Positions 7,238 to 15,897 of a DNA stretch of 64,000 bases are shown here, piece by piece. Source of the stretch: Shimia sp. R10_1. Lineage in GTDB: Bacteria; Pseudomonadota; Alphaproteobacteria; Rhodobacterales; Rhodobacteraceae. The stretch is taken from NCBI RefSeq assembly GCF_017744095.1, contig NZ_JAGHQX010000005.1, positions 283,328 to 347,327 of the forward strand, given 5' to 3'. A program made the translations under genes and the position numbers. A model generated the notes under the pieces. That model had not been told where the DNA came from, searched no databases, and saw nothing but the letters and a program-made list of their open reading frames with translations. Positions within the stretch are counted from its first letter, which is position 1; each line of letters starts with the position of its first letter.

Positions 7238-9580
7238 GCCCCCTGCGTGATCGCCATTGGCCAGATCCAGACATTCCGCAATCTTTTGAAACAGGATGCC
7301 CCGCCGCACAGGTTTTGCAACATGGGCGTCGCATCCCGCGGTCAGCGCGTCTTTGACATTATTTGGCATGGCGTTTGCTGACAGCATAATGATTGGGGTG
7401 CGGGCACGTTTGGTTTCGCTTTCAAAAACACGCATGTTGCGAACGGCTTGTTCCCCATCCATGACGGGCATCCGCATATCCATGAGAACCAAATCGAAGG
7501 GTTTCGGCTCTTCTTTGAAGGTCTCAAGTGCCTCAACGCCATTGGATGTAAACGTTATGTCGCAGTCTGAGTTTTGGAGGACGAGGCTGATCACCTTTTG
7601 GTTGACTTTGCTGTCCTCAGCGACCAGTACCCGACACCCGCTCAAATCAAGGTCTTCGAACTTTGTGACCTCTTGATGCTGCACCGGTGCCTTTGAGAGG
7701 GCTGTTTTAAGCGGGAGTGTGAGCGTGAAAATGGTGCCTTCGTCCGGGGCAGAAATCACACGCAACGTGCCCCCCATTTTGTGGGCCAATGAGGCGCTGA
7801 TCGCGAGGCCAAGCCCCGTGCCGCCGTGAGTCCGGCTGTCCGTTTCTCGCTGTTGCGTGTATCGCTCAAACACCGCGCCAGAGGTTTTGGTCGGAAAGCC
7901 AATGCCACTGTCTTCGATTTCAAAAACGAGTTTCTCGCCAAAGGCCGCTTTCTGCACGGACAGGTTGCAAGATATTTGACCACAGTCGGTAAACTTCACA
8001 GCATTGGATGCGAGGTTAGAAATGATCTGACGCAAGCGAAGCGGATCCCCCAAAGCAAGATTTTCAGTGTTCGCATTGGCTTGAAACGAAAACCGTAGAC
8101 CTTTGCGTTCCGCTTTTTGCATGTGCAGCTGCAATGCGGCTTGCGCCTCCACGCTTGGGCAAAAGGGAATGGATTCGATTGTCAGCTTGCCAGCTTCGAT
8201 CTTGGAGAGATCGAGAAAGTCAGAAAGCAGGTCTTCGAGCATCTCTCCTGCTTCGTAAATCGTTTTGACAAGATCCTGTTGCTTGGCCGTTAAGTCAGGG
8301 TCTCTATTCAAAACGTCTGTGATCCCCACAATCGCATTGAGCGGTGTGCGGATCTCATGGCTCATGTTTGCAAGGAAAGCGGTTTTGGACTGGTTCGCCT
8401 CCTCTGCCGTATTGCGGGCGTGTGCGAGTGATTGCTGGCGTTCTAGCTGTTCGGTTATGTCGTTTGCAGATCCAAAGATCTGGCCCTCAAAACGGTTGAA
8501 ATGGACGTCCATGATCCGCTGTTTGTCATGTCGACTGTGCAACCTGATCTGAAGTGCGTTTGATTTTCGGCCCAGAAGCGCCTTGCGTAGGGCTTTGGTG
8601 ACTTTGCTGCGATCACCTGAATTCGCGAGGCTGTTAAAGTGCCGCCCCAGAAGATCTTTTTTGGTGTGCCCAGCCGTCGCGCAGAAGGCTGGGTTTACCT
8701 TCAGAATATAGCCGTGGTCGTCCAATATGAAATTGGGTGCACTTGAAATGTCAAAAAATGCGGACACGAGCCGGCTGGAACGCACTTTCTCGGTGATATC
8801 AAAGCGGAGAGCAAAAAACTTGTCAGGACGCCCAATAGTGTCCGTCACCGGATAGATGATGGTGTCAAACCAGAGTGTTTCTCCCTGCTTACTGCGATTG
8901 CAGATCTCTCCGCGCCAGATTTTGCCACAGGAAATGGTCTCCCACATTTGCTGAAAGAATTCTTTGCTGTGGTAGCCTGAGTTCATCAGGTTGTGGTTCT
9001 GTCCGATAAGTTCATCGGCAGAGTATCCAGAGACGCGCAGCAAGTTCTTGTTGACGCGTAAAATTTTCCCACTCGCATCAGATACAGACAAAATCGCTGT
9101 CTCATCCACAACCGCATGCAGATCTGTGAGTTCGTTCAAGTATCGCCATGTGTCAGGCAGTGTTGAGGCGGAAACTTCTGTTTTACTGAGCACCATTTCT
9201 TTGCGTGCAAATCGTCCGATGAGCTTTGTGGTCTTGCCGTTTTCGACAACTGGGTACCCCTCACTCTCTATCAGGAGTGTGTCCCCTCCGGGCAGTTCTG
9301 CAGTATATTCAAAACGCCAGGGGGCTGCGTTTTGTATGCTGTTGCTGAGTATGTTCCGAATGTGTGTTCGATCGTCTAAGCTACAGAATTCAAACGCGTT
9401 TTCGAAACTGGGTTGGTAATCTTCTCCAGCCGCATGCAGGTGCTGCGCTTGGCGGTTCCACCAGATCGTCTTGTTGATCAGATCGGCCTGCCATAAGGCT
9501 GCACCTTCCTCTCTCAAAGAGGTTGCTGAATCTGCCCGATCTGGTGCTGGGGCACCAAAAAAGTCATAGGCAGTTGTCAT
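7235..9580 (-). CDS. PAS-domain hybrid sensor histidine kinase with C-terminal receiver
   Basis: A 781-residue soluble-looking protein with no convincing membrane helix. At least two PAS domains are readable: one around 165-268 (SDASGKILRVNKNLLRVSGY ... WRGEICNRSK) and one around 285-385. An N-terminal PAS-like segment precedes them. HisKA has the phospho-acceptor in FLANMSHEIRTPLNA (His near 408). The ATPase domain contains GGTGLGLAISASLA. A receiver domain from about 650 has the acceptor Asp in VLMDMRMPVMDG (near 699) and the KP lysine in HVAKPV. There is no HPt domain and no cognate regulator beside it, so its output partner lies elsewhere. The start has AGAGGTGA upstream. Confidence 0.87.
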   Translation of the reverse strand: MTTAYDFFGAPAPDRADSATSLREEGAALWQADLINKTIWWNRQAQHLHAAGEDYQPSFENAFEFCSLDDRTHIRNILSNSIQNAAPWRFEYTAELPGGDTLLIESEGYPVVENGKTTKLIGRFARKEMVLSKTEVSASTLPDTWRYLNELTDLHAVVDETAILSVSDASGKILRVNKNLLRVSGYSADELIGQNHNLMNSGYHSKEFFQQMWETISCGKIWRGEICNRSKQGETLWFDTIIYPVTDTIGRPDKFFALRFDITEKVRSSRLVSAFFDISSAPNFILDDHGYILKVNPAFCATAGHTKKDLLGRHFNSLANSGDRSKVTKALRKALLGRKSNALQIRLHSRHDKQRIMDVHFNRFEGQIFGSANDITEQLERQQSLAHARNTAEEANQSKTAFLANMSHEIRTPLNAIVGITDVLNRDPDLTAKQQDLVKTIYEAGEMLEDLLSDFLDLSKIEAGKLTIESIPFCPSVEAQAALQLHMQKAERKGLRFSFQANANTENLALGDPLRLRQIISNLASNAVKFTDCGQISCNLSVQKAAFGEKLVFEIEDSGIGFPTKTSGAVFERYTQQRETDSRTHGGTGLGLAISASLAHKMGGTLRVISAPDEGTIFTLTLPLKTALSKAPVQHQEVTKFEDLDLSGCRVLVAEDSKVNQKVISLVLQNSDCDITFTSNGVEALETFKEEPKPFDLVLMDMRMPVMDGEQAVRNMRVFESETKRARTPIIMLSANAMPNNVKDALTAGCDAHVAKPVRRGILFQKIAECLDLANGDHAGG

Positions 9581-9913
9581 TCAGGTCACCTCTCAGATGT
9601 TTGACCAAGTAAGAAACGCATCTGTTCACAGCCACTCTGAACGATTGAGAGGTGGCTACCGCAATACGTGTATAACAAGTGATCTATATAGAGATTTGTC
9701 CTGAAAATCACGATATTTTCAATTAAAAAATCAACAATTTCAATTACTTAAATAGGTATTTAAAATGCATAATTTGTGAACTACCTCATCTGACCAATGC
9801 GTCATGATTGTGATAGCAGGCTGCTTGCATACAAATGCGGCGCTGCGAGCGCTAAGTAACCGGCGTTGAAAGATCAATCGTCCAGCTTGTTATCTCGCAA
9901 TCTAAAGTGCTTT
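9581..9913. other. AT-rich intergenic region without a gene
   Basis: The 333 bases between two minus-strand genes hold no supported reading frame. The stretch from about 9670 to 9790 is far richer in A and T than its surroundings. It includes an inverted repeat TGAAAAT/ATTTTCA at 9702-9721. It should contain the promoter of the sensor kinase. No terminator for the upstream cassette is obvious. Confidence 0.5.
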
Positions 9914-12367
9914 TCAGATTTGAGCTGAGGAAAAGCACTGCTTTGAAACGGCGCTGTTCGTCCCGCCAAAAAGGCGTTCTTTGATTGCCAGAGCCAGGTC
10001 AATTGGAGGCCCAAAGTCCGGTGCCGCAAAATTAGGCAGAGCAAGATCTGTGGTCACAGATTGCACTTCATAAATCGCCGGATCTTGCTGAGAGGCGCGA
10101 CAGATCAGCCGCGCGCGCCCGAGGCCAGGTATGGCCTGTGCAACTTTTGCCGCAAAGACTTCCAGCCCGTCTGGCAGGCTGGGCAATGTTGCAAATCCCT
10201 CTTGCGTTCTTACCGCTGCACCCAAAATTTTGTTGTGCAATATGACGCACTCGAGCGTTTCTTGCGAGGCGCAGGGGTCCTGTAAGATCGGATAGCAACG
10301 TTCTGGTATCTGTTTCGCAAGGCTTTGATAGCGGGGTTCAGGGCCAACCCAATGGCAAAACGCGCCACGCCATTTGCGAGACAGGTGTAGGCTGGCCTGT
10401 TGATGCGGCAGTTGCCCCAGTTCCGCAGCGGTTTTGATAAGTCTTAAGGGCACAATTGGGAGACCAGCACTCCCTAATATGGCACGCAGTGCCAGCAACC
10501 GTTTGGGCTGCATCGCGTATTCTGCAAAACTGGTGGGATATGCTGTGTCATAGACCGAGAAGCCCTTGTCCTGCTCGCGGCCGATCAGTTGAGGGCGCCA
10601 CTCTTGCCCGTTTCCTTCAAAGTCGGCTGACATGGCGGAGGTTAGGCTCTGCTCTGCGGCCGGCGATACAGTCAGCCTTGGTTGAGACCGCGTCGATGGG
10701 TGGACGTATGGTGGGCTCTGAACCGGAGCGTTTCGATCCACCAGCTTCAGGCGCCCAAACAAATCTGCGTTTTGTTGTAGCGCGCCAAATTTGCGCAAAG
10801 CCTCGTCTTGCCCCATCAGGCCGAGCGGCAAATGCCATGTGTCGCCCTGCGCAGCCCTGCGAAACCCGAAACGCTGCGCCGTGCTTTCTTCGGAAGGAGG
10901 GGCGCAAAACACAATCTCCCACGCAGAGGTCTGCCATGCCTGAGAGGGGTCTTTAGGTGCAAAAACCTCAAGCGCATGGGCGAAAAAATTCACATATGGC
11001 CCATGCGTTGCATGCCGGAACACACCGCCAAACGGGCGGTTGTTGGCTTCACAGAAGACGCTGCGGGCCTGGGACGGTGGGCGCGTGAAATCTTCGGTGA
11101 TGAGGTCAAACCCCCACAGCGATGATGTGCCAAGCGTGTGGGTCGCCTGAACGCAGATGTCTTTCAATTCGGGGTGCAAATGCTCAGTCACATTGATTTG
11201 ATCAGCACCGTCAGAGGTGTTGGGCCGCAAACCCAAAAGCACAAATTGTCCCTGTTTCGGGACGGCGTCCAAAGTGAGCATTTGATCTTTCAGCAGCGCC
11301 TGCGCGAGCGGGCCTGTCGGGATCGGGTTGGCCGCACCGATCCCCGGAACGGAGGCCCGGTCAGTGTTTTTACGTGCAATCAGTTCGGCAACAGATGCCT
11401 TTCCGTCTCCCACAACATTTGCCGGGAACCGCAGATACGCCGCAACAAAACGATCACCCGCCATCAGCATGCGCATGTCCACGCCGCGCACGTGTTCTTC
11501 AACAATCACGCGCCCATCGGGAGAGGATTGCTGGGCCAAAGCAAAGGCCGCTGGCAACGCATCGCGCTGCCGCAGATTGGTGGTCACACCCACCGAATTG
11601 GACCCGTGGCTTGGTTTTAGAACGACGCAACGCCCCAGCGCATCAAACACGTCCTCTGCCTCAACCTCTGTCTGGGCGACCATGCTTTTCGGCGTCGGCA
11701 AACCAGCGTGCGACAGGGCGTCCATCGTTAGCGATTTGTCGTTTGCAACAACCGTATCCAAATATGGTGAAAGGCTGAGGCGGGTGCTGCTGAGGCCAAG
11801 TCGCGCCGTTTCACTTTGTAACAGATAGCGTCTTGGCGCACCCTGATCGACACGCATTGTGATCATGCCTGCCGCACGCGCTGCATGCTCAAGCTGTTGA
11901 AATCCCCAATCCTTCTCGATGTGATCAACACGATTGTGTCGTCGGAGCGAGGTCGGGAGCCCGTTGTAAAGGCTCTGACACAGCGCGACAAATTCTGGAT
12001 CAAAGTGATAGAGCGGCGGGGAAGCAGAGGGGCCTTCGGCCGATGCCTGCTTCTGGTGACCTTTGCTCTCTAAGATCTGAAAGCTCTTGAAGGCGCGCAG
12101 TCGCACGGGTTTGCTTTCGAGGCTGGTGACATTGGCACGTGGTGGCCCGTTTCGCAGAGCCACTTCGAAATCGGATGCTTCCGTTGCGCTGGCTGTGAAC
12201 ATCAGCTCAACAGTATCTGACTTGTTGCGCACCCAGCCGCAGATGCCCCGCCGCGTGGCTTCCCGTTGGGTCCAATTGCGAAAGCCGACATGCTGAACCT
12301 TCCCCTTCAGGACATATAGAAAGGTCTGTCGCTCTTCGTGTTCGGGAGGGGATGCACTTGCAGCCAT
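9914..12367 (-). CDS. Acylphosphatase-domain / tandem ATP-grasp ligase-like protein
   Basis: An 817-residue multidomain protein. Residues 14-100 are an acylphosphatase domain with the catalytic pair visible: Arg30 in KGKVQHVGFR and Asn48 in GWVRNK. Residues about 195-450 are an ATP-grasp ligase of the cyanophycin synthetase/GshAB kind, with NDKSLTMDALSHAGLPTP, CVVLKPSHGSNSVGV, VIVEEHVRGVDMRML and the metal-binding FCEANNRPF. The remainder (about 615-805) looks like a second, decayed ATP-grasp domain: LRAILGSAGLPIVPL near its start and IYEVQSVTTD where an E-x-N motif is expected, ending in a PIDLALAIKERLF-like tail. ATP-grasp enzymes couple a carboxylate to an amine through an acyl phosphate. 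It is the last gene of a cassette with a sulfotransferase (9 bp upstream) and an asparagine-synthase-like gene. Product unknown. Confidence 0.75.
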   Translation of the reverse strand: MAASASPPEHEERQTFLYVLKGKVQHVGFRNWTQREATRRGICGWVRNKSDTVELMFTASATEASDFEVALRNGPPRANVTSLESKPVRLRAFKSFQILESKGHQKQASAEGPSASPPLYHFDPEFVALCQSLYNGLPTSLRRHNRVDHIEKDWGFQQLEHAARAAGMITMRVDQGAPRRYLLQSETARLGLSSTRLSLSPYLDTVVANDKSLTMDALSHAGLPTPKSMVAQTEVEAEDVFDALGRCVVLKPSHGSNSVGVTTNLRQRDALPAAFALAQQSSPDGRVIVEEHVRGVDMRMLMAGDRFVAAYLRFPANVVGDGKASVAELIARKNTDRASVPGIGAANPIPTGPLAQALLKDQMLTLDAVPKQGQFVLLGLRPNTSDGADQINVTEHLHPELKDICVQATHTLGTSSLWGFDLITEDFTRPPSQARSVFCEANNRPFGGVFRHATHGPYVNFFAHALEVFAPKDPSQAWQTSAWEIVFCAPPSEESTAQRFGFRRAAQGDTWHLPLGLMGQDEALRKFGALQQNADLFGRLKLVDRNAPVQSPPYVHPSTRSQPRLTVSPAAEQSLTSAMSADFEGNGQEWRPQLIGREQDKGFSVYDTAYPTSFAEYAMQPKRLLALRAILGSAGLPIVPLRLIKTAAELGQLPHQQASLHLSRKWRGAFCHWVGPEPRYQSLAKQIPERCYPILQDPCASQETLECVILHNKILGAAVRTQEGFATLPSLPDGLEVFAAKVAQAIPGLGRARLICRASQQDPAIYEVQSVTTDLALPNFAAPDFGPPIDLALAIKERLFGGTNSAVSKQCFSSAQI

Positions 12368-12376
12368 CGCAATCTG

Positions 12377-13354
12377 TCACTTCAGCTGTGAACTATGAGT
12401 TTTTCCAATAGCCCGAAATACCGCAAAAATGGCGTCTTCCAGATTGCTGAGTTTTTCAGTGTCAGAGGGTCCCGACACCGTGGTAGACGGGCTTAGATCG
12501 TCGATCTCAAACAAAGCTGAGGGCGCATCGCAATATGTCTTGGCAACATAGGCGTTGTCTTGCGCACACAAATCCATGATTTCAGCGCGCTCGGCGATCG
12601 AATAGCAATCACCGCTGCGTGTGGCCCCCTTGGTCTGATGGCGCGAAATCTCTCTGATGAGCTGTTTCGTGTTGATGTCCGTTGTGCGGTTGAGCATGCC
12701 CAACAGATGCGACACTTCCAGCGACAGCGTCGGATTTGACTGCGCTTGACGCGGCAGCGCACACAGCATGTCATGCAGGCCGATACTCTGTGCAAAATCT
12801 TCAACCACATCGCCGTTGTGTAGCGTGCTGCGCTCAAAAATGCGCACAATCAGGGCCTCCTTGCCAAAGGCCGCCGCAAAGGCGTCGAGTGTTGTTCCAT
12901 AGAAAGATGCGATCTGGCGCTGTTGGGCGTATTTGGCGGGTGACCCACGGAACCGCCCGTTTTTGAGTGTCTGTTTGTACATGGCCTCCAGAAACTTGTC
13001 CTGACGACGCAGATACGTGATCAGCTTGACCCGTTGCTTTTGGTGCTCTGGTAAATGAGCTGCGAGCGCTGCGGCTATCGAAGGCCGGAAAAACATCTCA
13101 GAGGAAATGATGTGGGTGTGATCGGGCAGTGCGTCGATTTCTTGCACCACCTTTTCCAGCAGCGGCTGAATGTCACCATTTCTCTCTGTAATCGCAATTT
13201 GGTTGTGCGCCGCGCGCTTGCGCCCGGCCTGCACGTAATTCACCCCTTGCGCCTTCAGAGCCTTCTGGTGCGCCCAAAGATGCGCCTGAATCGACGTGGA
13301 GCCGGTTTTCTGGGTGCCAATGTGAATGTAGATTGGAGGGGGGGATTGCGGCAT
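12377..13354 (-). CDS. Sulfotransferase family protein
   Basis: A 325-residue protein beginning PPIYIHIGTQKTGSTSIQAH. This is the PAPS 5'-phosphosulfate loop of sulfotransferases (about residues 7-22). The 3'-phosphate-binding part is seen in LITYLRRQDKFLEAMYKQ near 110-130. There is no signal peptide or membrane helix, so it would act in the cytoplasm on a small molecule or lipid-linked acceptor. It sits between the asparagine-synthase-like gene (37 bp upstream) and the ATP-grasp gene (9 bp downstream) and is probably co-transcribed with both. PAPS synthesis genes are not in the window. The ribosome site is weak. The acceptor cannot be inferred from sequence. Confidence 0.8.
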   Translation of the reverse strand: MPQSPPPIYIHIGTQKTGSTSIQAHLWAHQKALKAQGVNYVQAGRKRAAHNQIAITERNGDIQPLLEKVVQEIDALPDHTHIISSEMFFRPSIAAALAAHLPEHQKQRVKLITYLRRQDKFLEAMYKQTLKNGRFRGSPAKYAQQRQIASFYGTTLDAFAAAFGKEALIVRIFERSTLHNGDVVEDFAQSIGLHDMLCALPRQAQSNPTLSLEVSHLLGMLNRTTDINTKQLIREISRHQTKGATRSGDCYSIAERAEIMDLCAQDNAYVAKTYCDAPSALFEIDDLSPSTTVSGPSDTEKLSNLEDAIFAVFRAIGKTHSSQLK

Positions 13355-13391
13355 TCGAAGCTTTCAGATGGGGCTGACGATCAAGCGGATT

Positions 13392-15017
13392 TTACGTAAC
13401 TATATCAAGCTTTAGCACATCTTCCAGCGGTGGTGCCTTGCCCAGTGCGTCTGAAATCAGACGCTTCACTTTCGTTGTGTGCGGAATGCTGGAAAATTCT
13501 GGTGCCGCGCGCTGTTGCATGCGGTCGATGGCGTTGCGCTCTACTCGGAAGCGCGGGCGCAGTCTCATGGACCCATGGAGCAAAATCCGGTCATTGAAGG
13601 GGTTCACATGATAGGCGTTTGTGGACCCGTTCAAATGTGCGCCCAACGCATGCGGTTGCACCAGTTCCAGAAAGGCCATGTCATAGATGCGTGCATGCGC
13701 AGCCTCTGGCAGTGTGTTCATCCAGTCGCGATATCTGGCGCTCCAGAACGCTTTCTGATCCGGGGTCCAGTCCTCACTGATGCGCAACCGGTACAGGGCA
13801 TATCCCATGTCAAAAGGCGCATCGATATACTCTCTGAGGTATTGTTGCGCGCTGAGAATGCCCACGAGGTTCCCGCGGATCAACACCTCATGTTCAGGTG
13901 CAAGCGTGTTTGCAAGACCGGCGCGCGGATCTCGCGTGCCTGATTCATACCCGGTGCGCAAAGCAAACTCATCAAACCGAATACGATTGATCGGTTTGCG
14001 CAGGACCGGCTCATGTTCAGGATCGAGTGTGTTTATGATGTGATGAGGGACGCCAAGCTGCTGGCATAAATTTCGGGCAATCAAACAATCGGCGAGCGTG
14101 TTGTGATTGATGGCATGGGTGAAGGCGCTCTTGAGATGTCGAATCTCCTCCTTGCCGTAGCTCAACAGCAATCGGCTGTCATAGCCACCGCTGACCGGCA
14201 AACAGCAGTCGAAGTTGGTCAGCAGGCCAGACATAACCTGCCGCAGCCTGTCCTCCATCTGCGCAATCAAGCCGGGTCGTTCGGCGCGGCTGACATCAAA
14301 CTCTGCGTCTGTTCCTGGCCACAATCGTTGCAATTCAAAGCTGCCGAGGTCCAGAAAATGATTGGGAAACGCACGCAGGACACGTCGGTCGCTTGTGTGT
14401 TCAAATGCATAGCATAGGTTGCGTCGTAAAATTGTTTTTCCGTTAAAACGCGGGTTGTGTTGATGCTCTCCGTATGCAGCCAGCATTGTGCTGGAGGCCA
14501 CAAGCCCCTCGGCAGGATTGTAAACCACCGATTGGTCCAGTGCCGCATCGAAGTGGATCTGCTCAACACCCTCTTTACAAAGAAGGACTGCAAAGCGCCC
14601 GGCAGTCTTGAAAATGAGCGTCCGCAATGATGCAATCAAACGTGCATCGGTTGCGCTATTGGGAACAGTGAGCCTGTCTTTGACCGCCGTGCCATCCTCT
14701 AGGATGCCAACCCCAAGGAACCAACCAACATGTTCATTTTGTGTGTCATAGATCGGAGTGACGCGCAGATCTGGACATGCTTGCAGATACCACTCTCCCA
14801 ACTTTGCGTTACGCCATCTGAAGGATGTCGCAACGGGCGCTTTGGAAAGCACAAACTGGTATTTGAAGACTTCAGAAAAGTCATAGCCGGCTCGGTCGCA
14901 AATTACGCGCGCGGCGAGCTGTTTGGTGGGGTCGTCAGCCAATAGATCTCTCGATGCTCGGTTTTTGCGCCTTAAGTCTGTTTGTGTTTTGCCCAGTTGA
15001 CGGCAGATGGACAACAT
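13392..15017 (-). CDS. Asparagine-synthase-like PP-loop amide ligase without glutaminase cysteine
   Basis: A 541-residue protein of the asparagine synthase/beta-lactam synthetase class. The PP-loop ATP motif LPVSGGYDSRLLL lies near residues 273-285. It is followed by an AFTHAINHNTLADCLIARNL helix, and later by RGNLVGI and NGSTNAYHVNPFND segments. The N-terminal 200 residues keep the outline of the Ntn domain (RFAVLLCKEGVEQIHFDAA, GLVASSTMLAAYG). No Cys follows the initiator Met, so it should not hydrolyse glutamine. This resembles ligases that use another amine. An upstream in-frame TTG at 15038 would add seven residues; neither start has a strong ribosome site. It is first in the three-gene cassette. 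ATP-dependent amide formation is the most that can be claimed. Confidence 0.75.
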   Translation of the reverse strand: MLSICRQLGKTQTDLRRKNRASRDLLADDPTKQLAARVICDRAGYDFSEVFKYQFVLSKAPVATSFRWRNAKLGEWYLQACPDLRVTPIYDTQNEHVGWFLGVGILEDGTAVKDRLTVPNSATDARLIASLRTLIFKTAGRFAVLLCKEGVEQIHFDAALDQSVVYNPAEGLVASSTMLAAYGEHQHNPRFNGKTILRRNLCYAFEHTSDRRVLRAFPNHFLDLGSFELQRLWPGTDAEFDVSRAERPGLIAQMEDRLRQVMSGLLTNFDCCLPVSGGYDSRLLLSYGKEEIRHLKSAFTHAINHNTLADCLIARNLCQQLGVPHHIINTLDPEHEPVLRKPINRIRFDEFALRTGYESGTRDPRAGLANTLAPEHEVLIRGNLVGILSAQQYLREYIDAPFDMGYALYRLRISEDWTPDQKAFWSARYRDWMNTLPEAAHARIYDMAFLELVQPHALGAHLNGSTNAYHVNPFNDRILLHGSMRLRPRFRVERNAIDRMQQRAAPEFSSIPHTTKVKRLISDALGKAPPLEDVLKLDIVT

Positions 15018-15359
15018 TTTTTGTGACCGACGCGCCAAGTCTGCTATCTTTTGTGTGAAAGAGCAGGCTCAAGGTTTTGCAATCCGGTGGCTTTAAAGCG
15101 CCCGCGTTCCGCCTGTGGCGTCTCTTTGGCGCGAAAAGAGGGCGTTTTTGAGAGTGCGTTTCGCGATGGTTAAGCCATCAATACGCCTTTTCATCATTTC
15201 AGCACTAGTAATTTGCGGCCAAACAATAGACATAGGCGAGCGACTCTGGCGATTCAACATGTGATGTGTGCGTAATTTGGCCTCATCCCGCCGTTGCACC
15301 GCCGCCCGGTTGCAACAACGTCGCTGTTTCTAGCGTCATAAAACGAAGAGGTCACCAAT
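15018..15359. other. Divergent intergenic region with inverted repeats
   Basis: About 340 bases separate the asparagine-synthase-like gene (minus) from the CBS gene (plus), with no supported gene. Two dyads are visible: GATGG-TTAAG-CCATC at 15165-15179, and a GC-rich one, GTTGCACCG (15293-15301) with CGGTTGCAAC (15307-15316, one bulged base). The second lies 45 bases before the CBS gene start and could be an operator or a leader hairpin. Divergent promoters must lie here. Confidence 0.4.
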
Positions 15360-15845
15360 ATGGGTCTGACATGTGCTGATGTCATGGTTTCACCCGACCT
15401 GCAAAAGACAATTCACCCCGACGCCAGCGTCGCAGAAGCTCTCGCAATTCTGAAGGAACGCCGTTCGCGTTTCCTCCCCGTGGTTGACGAAACCGGCAAG
15501 TATCATGGCGTTTTCAGTGCGCCCACGATGCTGAAGCTGCTTCTTCCCAAAGCCGCTACCATCGGTCTGAACACAGACAGCATGCGGGTGTCTTTGGATC
15601 ACTTGAGCTTCATGAACCTGGATAAGGATCATTTCTCCCAACAGGTTGAAATGCTCAAGCAAGAAAAAGTTTCGGACAACATGTCCGATCCCAGCAACAT
15701 TCCTGTGACGGCGCCTGATACGCCGATCATGGAGGGCATCTTCCTGGTGTATAAATACAAACGCCACGTGATGCTTGTGGAGCCAAATTCGCAGCGATTT
15801 GTAGGTACGGTGAGCGCGAACTCACTGATCGACAAAGTGTTCTGA
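15360..15845 (+). CDS. Tandem CBS-domain protein
   Basis: A 161-residue protein made of two CBS motifs. The first spans about residues 5-60 (DVMVSPDLQKTIHPDASVAEALAILKERRSRFLPVVDE). The second begins near VSDNMSDPSNIPVTAPDTPI and ends with GTVSANSLIDKVF. CBS pairs bind adenosyl ligands (AMP, ATP, SAM) and regulate partner proteins. It has a GAGG site at the proper distance from ATG and lies 52 bp upstream of an anion permease gene in the same direction. A regulatory link to that permease is therefore plausible. No catalytic domain is present. Confidence 0.82.
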   Translation: MGLTCADVMVSPDLQKTIHPDASVAEALAILKERRSRFLPVVDETGKYHGVFSAPTMLKLLLPKAATIGLNTDSMRVSLDHLSFMNLDKDHFSQQVEMLKQEKVSDNMSDPSNIPVTAPDTPIMEGIFLVYKYKRHVMLVEPNSQRFVGTVSANSLIDKVF

Positions 15846-15897
15846 GGCCATCGCCTGACGCCTCCTTAACCAATCTAAATGAAAGCGGGTCAGTATC

